Notes under the pieces: generated by a model
Databases searched by the model: none
Seen by the model: the letters and a program-made list of their open reading frames with translations, nothing else
What the model was told of the DNA's origin: nothing
Part shown: positions 59,638 to 64,000 of the stretch, one piece after another
Numbering within the stretch: the first letter of the stretch is position 1
Layout of the letters: each line of letters starts with the position of its first letter
Program-made: the position numbers and the translations under genes
Assembly: GCA_041675885.1 (NCBI GenBank)
Contig: JBAYSY010000011.1
Location: 1 to 64,000 of the forward strand
Reading direction: 5' to 3'
Origin: JBAYSY01 sp041675885
GTDB lineage: Bacteria > Pseudomonadota > Alphaproteobacteria > Rhodobacterales > Rhodobacteraceae
DNA length: 64,000 nt

Positions 59638-60720
59638 CTAGCGGAGCCCTTCGATCAGTTCGACATCCTTCAACGCCAGGATTTCTTCATCCGACATCGC
59701 CGAATACTTTTCGGTCAGGGCGCGCAGATCGGCCACGAGTTGCTCTGCCGATGGCCCCGAGCCGCCTGCGTTCCGCTCGACGAAGGCATCCCACATCGGC
59801 GCCAGGAGTTCGTCGGCCCTGGCCAGGTCTTCCTCGCTGGCATTGACCACCGTGACGCCTTCGGCCGCCATCGTCTCAAGCGCCCGTTCCGTCAGACGCT
59901 GATACATCTGCTGATAGTTGTACCCGGCATTGCGGCTTGCCGTGTCGAAGACTTCCTTCAACTCGTCGGAAAGCCCGTCATAGAACGCCCTGTTCACCGC
60001 ATGCGGGATGGCAACGCGCACAACGCCGATGCGATAGTTGTACTTGCCCACCTCGTGCAGGCGGTAGGCCACCATGTCGGCGGTGTTGAGGATGATGCCA
60101 TCGACGACACCCTGCTGAAACGCCGTATAGGCATCGGTGATCGTCATGGTGACCGGCGTCGCACCGAGCCGTTCGACGATATCGGTGATCCCGCCGCCCG
60201 CCGCCCGGATCTTCATGCCTTGCAGGTCATCGAGCGAATTGACGGGGCGCGTTGTCAGGATGTCGTAGACGGGGGTCACGGCGTTGAACGCCAGATAGAT
60301 GCCCATCCGCTCGTACTCGTCCTTGAAGTAGGTCGGGTAGAGTTCGTCTACGACCCGGACGGCCGCAACGTCACTGGTCGGCAGGGCAAGCGGCAGTTCG
60401 GTGGCATGGAACAGCTTGAAGCTGTTGGCCGAATAGACCGGCCAGGCCGAGGTCACTTCGGAAATGCGGGTCGCCGCCGCGCGGAACCCGTCGGCAACGG
60501 TGTGCAGAACCTCACCCGGGTAATGCGTCACCCTGAACTGCCCGTTGCTCTCGCTTTCGAGTTCGTCGCCGAACGGCTTGATGGCCTCGCGCCATGCCGG
60601 CGAGGTCTCGGGCTGGTTGAAAGATATCCGGACATCGACGGGATCCTGCGCATAGGCGATGTTCGCCAGCAGGGCTGCGGCGACCGCAAGCCCGGTCGTT
60701 CCGATTCTGAACAAGCTCAT
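59638..60720 (-). CDS. dctP: TRAP transporter substrate-binding protein (DctP)
   Basis: The 360-residue periplasmic protein has a signal peptide ending near NIAYA and the DctP fold. LDDLQGMKIRAAGGG near 165-179 contains the conserved arginine that binds the ligand carboxylate. The GVVDGIILNTADMV stretch is near 210-223. GGAGGAAAG precedes the ATG at 60720. It leads the transport operon, with candidate operator 5 about 105 bases upstream. The ligand should be a carboxylic acid; its identity is open. Confidence 0.92.
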   Translation of the reverse strand: MSLFRIGTTGLAVAAALLANIAYAQDPVDVRISFNQPETSPAWREAIKPFGDELESESNGQFRVTHYPGEVLHTVADGFRAAATRISEVTSAWPVYSANSFKLFHATELPLALPTSDVAAVRVVDELYPTYFKDEYERMGIYLAFNAVTPVYDILTTRPVNSLDDLQGMKIRAAGGGITDIVERLGATPVTMTITDAYTAFQQGVVDGIILNTADMVAYRLHEVGKYNYRIGVVRVAIPHAVNRAFYDGLSDELKEVFDTASRNAGYNYQQMYQRLTERALETMAAEGVTVVNASEEDLARADELLAPMWDAFVERNAGGSGPSAEQLVADLRALTEKYSAMSDEEILALKDVELIEGLR

Positions 60721-60826
60721 GGACTTTCCTCCAAGTTGAATGGCACCTTCGGCATGGCCAGCAAGGTGGCCACACCCGAAAGACCGGGGCCTGCGCATCC
60801 ACCCCTCCGTGAATCACAAGCATGAA

Positions 60827-60846
60827 ACAAACGTACGTAAGTTTAT
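60827..60846. promoter_or_regulatory. Candidate TetR operator 5 (TRAP operon promoter)
   Basis: ACAAAC-N8-GTTTAT, one mismatch from the perfect inverted pair, in an AT-rich stretch about 107 bases before dctP. It has the same spacing as sites 1, 3 and 6. Confidence 0.45.
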
Positions 60847-61004
60847 TTTCCCCGTCAAGATATTGCTATCGTCCGGACGGTCTTTTCGGACCGGCCACCG
60901 GGCCCCATGCGTCGGGCGCGACCCCGCGCTGTGCCCCCCGGCCCGCTCGCAAACACGAGGCACCGGGGGGACGGCGACCTGCCGGAGACAGGCTGGCCCG
61001 CGGG

Positions 61005-61427
61005 CTACGCCCGGCGATAGCCTTCCAGTTCGCTGTCATCGACATCGGGCAGGTTGACGACAAGGTTATCGGGGGTGCGGGCCGTAAGCCAGACCAGTTC
61101 ATCCGTCGTTGACATGTTCACTTCGACATGCGGCATGAAAGGCGGGACGAAAACGAAGTCGCCCGCCCCCATATCGACATATTCCTTGTAGCCCTCGCCA
61201 AAGTAGATCCGGCCCTTGCCCTTGAGCACATAACCCCCGGTCTCGGCCTCGGCATGGTGGTGCGGCGGGGAACGGTGCCCCGGCTCGTTCGAGACCTTTC
61301 CGAACCAGATCCGGGTTGCGGGCGTATGCTGCGGGCTGACGCCCGACACGCGCACGCAATCCCCCGATTGCGCGGTGCCGGAATCCTCTGCCCCGGTGCG
61401 GGTCACGACAGGTCGCAGTTGTGTCAT
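61005..61427 (-). CDS. Cupin-domain protein
   Basis: The 140-residue single cupin has motif 1 GHRSPPHHHAEAETGGYVLKG near 51-71 (His-rich metal site) and motif 2 MGAGDFVFVPPFMPHVE near 86-102. It is a small metal-binding barrel that could be a dioxygenase, isomerase or sensor. It overlaps the Old Yellow Enzyme gene by four bases, so they are co-translated. Function within the island is unknown. Confidence 0.85.
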   Translation of the reverse strand: MTQLRPVVTRTGAEDSGTAQSGDCVRVSGVSPQHTPATRIWFGKVSNEPGHRSPPHHHAEAETGGYVLKGKGRIYFGEGYKEYVDMGAGDFVFVPPFMPHVEVNMSTTDELVWLTARTPDNLVVNLPDVDDSELEGYRRA

Positions 61428-62590
61428 GCTGTAGGCTCCTTTGATGCTACATCCGAAAGTGGTGGCGCATGGGCATGGTCCACCACGCCTTCGAGATCGG
61501 GATAATCGACGTAACCCGCCGGTCCGCGGGTATAGAATGTCCGCCGGTCCCATTCCGACAGCGGTGCATCCTTGCGCATGCGGGCGACAAGATCCGGGTT
61601 GGAGATGAACGGCCTGCCGAACGCGATCAGGTCTGCCCGGCGGCCGCGAAGCGCGGCCCCGGCGCGATGGCGGTCATAGCCGCCGGCCGCGATCAACACA
61701 CCGGGATATTCGCTGCGGACAGCCGCCAGCACATCGGGTACGCTGCCCGCCGTGCCGGTGCTGCGGCTGCCATCGCCGGAAACCTCGGGTTCGATGACAT
61801 GCAGAAAGCCGATGCCCCGTTGCGCCAGCAGCGCAACCACGTCACGCATGACCCGGCCCGGATCGCTGTGACGGATACCGTTGAAGTCGCCATAGGGGGA
61901 AATGCGCACGCCGATCCGCTCAAGCCCGCCGCAGCGCCCCGAGACCGCATCCAGAACCTCGGCAAGAAAGGTGAGGCGCTTTCGATCCGTGCCGCCATAG
62001 GCATCGCCGCGCCGGTTGGCATCGTCGGAAAGGAACTGCTCGATCAGGTAGCCGTTGGCCCCGTGCAGTTCGACCGCATCGAAACCGGCCTCCAGCGCGC
62101 GCGCCGCGGTGGCGGCGAAATCATCGACGGTTGCCCGCACTTCTCCGGCGGTCAGTTCGTGCGGAACCGGCAAGTCCTGCCAGCCGGAGGAGGTGTAGAT
62201 CTTTCCCTGCGCCGCCACGGCCGAGGGGCCGACCGCGCCCAGACCCAGCGGGTTGTTATCGCGCGAGAACACCCGCCCGACATGCCAGAGCTGGGCCACA
62301 ATCCTGCCGCCGCGCCCGTGCACGGCCCGGGTCACGCGTTCCCATTCCCCCGACTGATTCGCCGACCACAGGCCGGGGGTGTAGGGGTAGCCATGCGCCT
62401 GGGGGCTTATGCCGATGGCTTCGGTGATGATCAGCCCGGCCGAGGCACGCTGTGCGTAGTATTGCGCCGCATATGGGCCGACATCCCCATCCCGGGTGGC
62501 GCGGCTGCGCGTCATCGGGGCCATCACCACCCGGTTTGCCAGTTCCATCCCGGCCAGGGTGAAAGGCGAGAACAGCAGGTTGTCGCTCAT
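61424..62590 (-). CDS. Old Yellow Enzyme-family flavin oxidoreductase
   Basis: The 388-residue FMN enzyme of the NemA/OPR type has RVVMAPMTRSRA near 20-31, the substrate-binding ELHGANGYLIEQFL near 175-188 (His/Asn pair) and GRPFISNPDLVARM near 335-348. Such enzymes reduce activated C=C bonds of enals, enones, nitroalkenes and enoates with NADPH. In this island it could saturate an unsaturated or cyclic terpenoid-like intermediate. It overlaps the EthD-like gene and the cupin gene by four bases each. Confidence 0.92.
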   Translation of the reverse strand: MSDNLLFSPFTLAGMELANRVVMAPMTRSRATRDGDVGPYAAQYYAQRASAGLIITEAIGISPQAHGYPYTPGLWSANQSGEWERVTRAVHGRGGRIVAQLWHVGRVFSRDNNPLGLGAVGPSAVAAQGKIYTSSGWQDLPVPHELTAGEVRATVDDFAATAARALEAGFDAVELHGANGYLIEQFLSDDANRRGDAYGGTDRKRLTFLAEVLDAVSGRCGGLERIGVRISPYGDFNGIRHSDPGRVMRDVVALLAQRGIGFLHVIEPEVSGDGSRSTGTAGSVPDVLAAVRSEYPGVLIAAGGYDRHRAGAALRGRRADLIAFGRPFISNPDLVARMRKDAPLSEWDRRTFYTRGPAGYVDYPDLEGVVDHAHAPPLSDVASKEPTA

Positions 62591-62970
62591 GCATCGTCCC
62601 CTTTCGCGATCACTTCACGCTCGTACCCGAGCCATGGCGAAAGCGATGCCTCCGCAAAACGTTTCTCGTCCTCGACCAGTTCCCGGTAGGCGCGGCGCGC
62701 ATCGCGGTCCTGGAACGAGAATTCCAGATCCTCGCGACTCGTCCAGTAGATCTCCGCCATCCCGAGCGGGCTGCGGGGCGCGATTCCCCGCGCCGACGCC
62801 ATGACCTCTTCCAGCGGGTCCACCACATGCGGCGTCTGGACATAGCGGGCGACACGCAACGTCGCGCAATGTTTTTCCATCAGCGCGCCATGGTCTTCCA
62901 TCCAGAGCCTGCGCGCCTCCTCACGGTCGAGATCGGGACGCGGATAAATGATGTAGGTGAGTTTGATCAT
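62587..62970 (-). CDS. EthD-like small protein
   Basis: The 127-residue protein opens MIKLTYIIYPRPDLDREEARRLW-like (shown in part) and has the EthD/dimeric alpha-beta barrel pattern, with the paired WMEDHGALMEKH near 24-35. EthD proteins accompany oxidation pathways and some are decarboxylases or cyclases. GGTGGAGG precedes the ATG at 62970. It is the first gene of the unit EthD-OYE-cupin, behind operator 6. Confidence 0.75.
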   Translation of the reverse strand: MIKLTYIIYPRPDLDREEARRLWMEDHGALMEKHCATLRVARYVQTPHVVDPLEEVMASARGIAPRSPLGMAEIYWTSREDLEFSFQDRDARRAYRELVEDEKRFAEASLSPWLGYEREVIAKGDDA

Positions 62971-62992
62971 CGGAACCTCCACCCCTACAGAA

Positions 62993-63012
62993 ACAAACGA
63001 CCGTTCCTTTGT
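62993..63012. promoter_or_regulatory. Candidate TetR operator 6 (EthD-OYE-cupin promoter)
   Basis: ACAAAC-N8-CTTTGT, one mismatch from the perfect inverted pair, 23 bases before the EthD-like start. The reverse complement shares GTCGTTTGT with site 1. Confidence 0.5.
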
Positions 63013-63063
63013 CAACCGCCAAGCGCGCCGCGCACTGTCGCCGGCACGGCGCGCCTGTCATGG

Positions 63064-64000
63064 TTACGCCTGATCCCCGCCAGCGCGGGGATGGGCGCGA
63101 AGCTGGTCCACCGCCTCGGGGTTGACGAGGCCCGACAGGTCGCCCAGCGGCTCACCGATCCAGACCGAACGGACGACGCGGCGCATGATCTTCATGCTGC
63201 GGGTCTTGGGAAGATCGCTGACGAAGGCAATCTCCTTCGGTCGGAACGACGAACCAAGCCCGTCGGCCACGGCACGGCGCAGCTCCTCGACCAGCGCCGG
63301 GGTTTCCCCGACCCCGCGCGCAGGCACGCAGACGCAGACCACGGCCGAGCCCTTGACCGGATCGGGAACACCGATGGCGGCTGCCTCCGCCACCTTGCCG
63401 GTGGCAAGCAGAAGGGTCTCGACCTCGGCCGGACCGGTGCGCTTGCCCGCAATCTTGATCGTGTCGTCGGAACGGCCGTGGATGAACCAGTCGCCGTCCT
63501 CATCGGCCGAGGCGAAATCGCCATGCAGCCACAGGCCGGGGAACTTCGACCAGTAGCTTTCGATATAGCGGCCGGGATCGCGCCACAGGCCCCGGGTCAG
63601 GCCGATCGACGGCCCCCCCAGCGCCAGTTCGCCCACCTCTCCGCGCGGCAGCAGCCTGCCGTCCGCATCAACCACCATCGCCCTCATGCCGGGGACGGGG
63701 CCGGCAAAACCGCAGGGTTTCACGTCGGGGTGAAGGATCGTACCGGCAAGGATGCCGCCGCCGATCTCGGTCCCGCCGGAATAGTTCAGGATCGGCGCGC
63801 GGTTGCGGCACACCTTTTCGCGGAACCAGTTCCAGGCTTCGGGCGTCCACGGCTCGCCCGTCGCGGCGGTGACACGCAGCGCCGACAGGTCGTATTGCTC
63901 GACCGTGCCCCCGGGCTGCTGCATGAAGGCGCGCACCATGGTCGGGGCCACCCCGAGAAAGCTGATCGCATGATCCTGCGCCAGCCGCCACAGCCTGCCC
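63064..64000 (-). CDS. Acyl-CoA synthetase (AMP-forming), C-terminal part (cut by window edge)
   Basis: About 311 C-terminal residues are present; the N-terminus lies beyond the right edge. ATGEPWTPEAW, NYSGGTEIGGGIL, LWLHGDFASADEDGDWFIHGR-type A8 region (in part), and the C-terminal lysine in KTRSMKIMRR show an ANL-superfamily ligase. It resembles the acetyl/propionyl- and acetoacetyl-CoA-synthetase-like group. It would activate the transported carboxylate to its CoA thioester for the pathway encoded here. The acid is not known. Confidence 0.9.
   Translation of the reverse strand, partial: GRLWRLAQDHAISFLGVAPTMVRAFMQQPGGTVEQYDLSALRVTAATGEPWTPEAWNWFREKVCRNRAPILNYSGGTEIGGGILAGTILHPDVKPCGFAGPVPGMRAMVVDADGRLLPRGEVGELALGGPSIGLTRGLWRDPGRYIESYWSKFPGLWLHGDFASADEDGDWFIHGRSDDTIKIAGKRTGPAEVETLLLATGKVAEAAAIGVPDPVKGSAVVCVCVPARGVGETPALVEELRRAVADGLGSSFRPKEIAFVSDLPKTRSMKIMRRVVRSVWIGEPLGDLSGLVNPEAVDQLRAHPRAGGDQA

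Noticed and set aside
60934..60970. Terminator after the cupin gene
   Set aside because: CCCCCCGG/CCGGGGGG pair over only 8 bp with a 21-base loop and no T-run; too weak to call.
63023..63054. Terminator after the acyl-CoA synthetase gene
   Set aside because: GCGCGCCG/CGGCGCGC is an 8-bp stem with a 16-base loop and no T-run. GC-rich matches of this size are expected by chance.

Overview
The window is about 64 kb of uniformly GC-rich, gene-dense bacterial chromosome. Gene content points to an alphaproteobacterium of the Rhodobacteraceae/Roseobacter type. The evidence is a cd1-type denitrification cluster in the order nirS-E-C-F-D-G-H-J-N, a class I lysyl-tRNA synthetase, a cytochrome c2, an aa3 oxidase subunit I followed by a DUF2244 protein, the run SPOR lipoprotein-dac-tmk-holB-tatD-MBL, TRAP transporters and a Liv-type ABC system. 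The genus cannot be named from the sequence alone. No rRNA, CRISPR array, integrase or intact insertion sequence was seen.

Layout. (1) 1-1657, minus strand: the end of a branched-chain amino acid/amide ABC operon (binding protein cut by the edge, livF, livG). (2) 2158-6817, minus: dnaB, pyrE, pyrC and an FMN alpha-hydroxy acid oxidase. (3) 7040-18237, plus: an eleven-gene nitrite reductase operon behind a TTG-N8-CAA (FNR/DNR/NnrR-type) box. nirS is followed by two unusual electron-transfer genes, a NirT tetrahaem cytochrome fused to a second haem domain and a small cupredoxin, and then the haem d1 synthesis genes. (4) 18342-24360: tRNA-Arg(TCT), terB, lysK, a CHAD protein and a large beta-helix protein. 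(5) 24792-28608: an overlapping trio of PRPP-synthetase-like protein, beta-CASP metallohydrolase and AMP/thymidine phosphorylase. (6) 28630-36016: cytochrome c lipoprotein, SPOR lipoprotein, D,D-carboxypeptidase, tmk, holB, tatD, MBL hydrolase, AEC carrier and tRNA-Leu(GAG). (7) 36017-43053: a repeat-rich gap, a peptidoglycan-binding-domain protein, lipB, a small exported protein, cytochrome c2, ctaD with an FNR-like box, and DUF2244. (8) 43054-47169, minus: a TroA/MntA-type metal ABC transporter whose two permeases both carry winged-helix-like tails, with a Fur/Mur-like palindrome upstream; then a quinone oxidoreductase.

(9) 48390-64000 is a catabolic island. It holds a biotin carboxylase subunit, an isovaleryl-CoA-dehydrogenase-like enzyme, a LiuC-like hydratase, an SDR, a TetR regulator, an HMG-CoA-lyase-like protein, a second crotonase, a DUF2889 protein, an FAH-family hydrolase, BioY, a TRAP transporter, a cupin, an Old Yellow Enzyme, an EthD-like protein and an acyl-CoA ligase. 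Six palindromic sites built from ACAAAC/GTTTGT half-sites lie in the promoter regions of its transcription units, which suggests one TetR-controlled regulon. The enzyme set resembles the leucine/isovalerate or acyclic-terpenoid route, but no carboxyltransferase or biotin carrier protein is present. I infer uptake by TRAP, CoA activation, then branched-chain beta-oxidation of an unidentified carboxylate. This island, the modified nir operon, and a family of inverted-repeat intergenic elements (24.5, 36.2-36.6 and 42.9 kb) are the parts most worth a second look.
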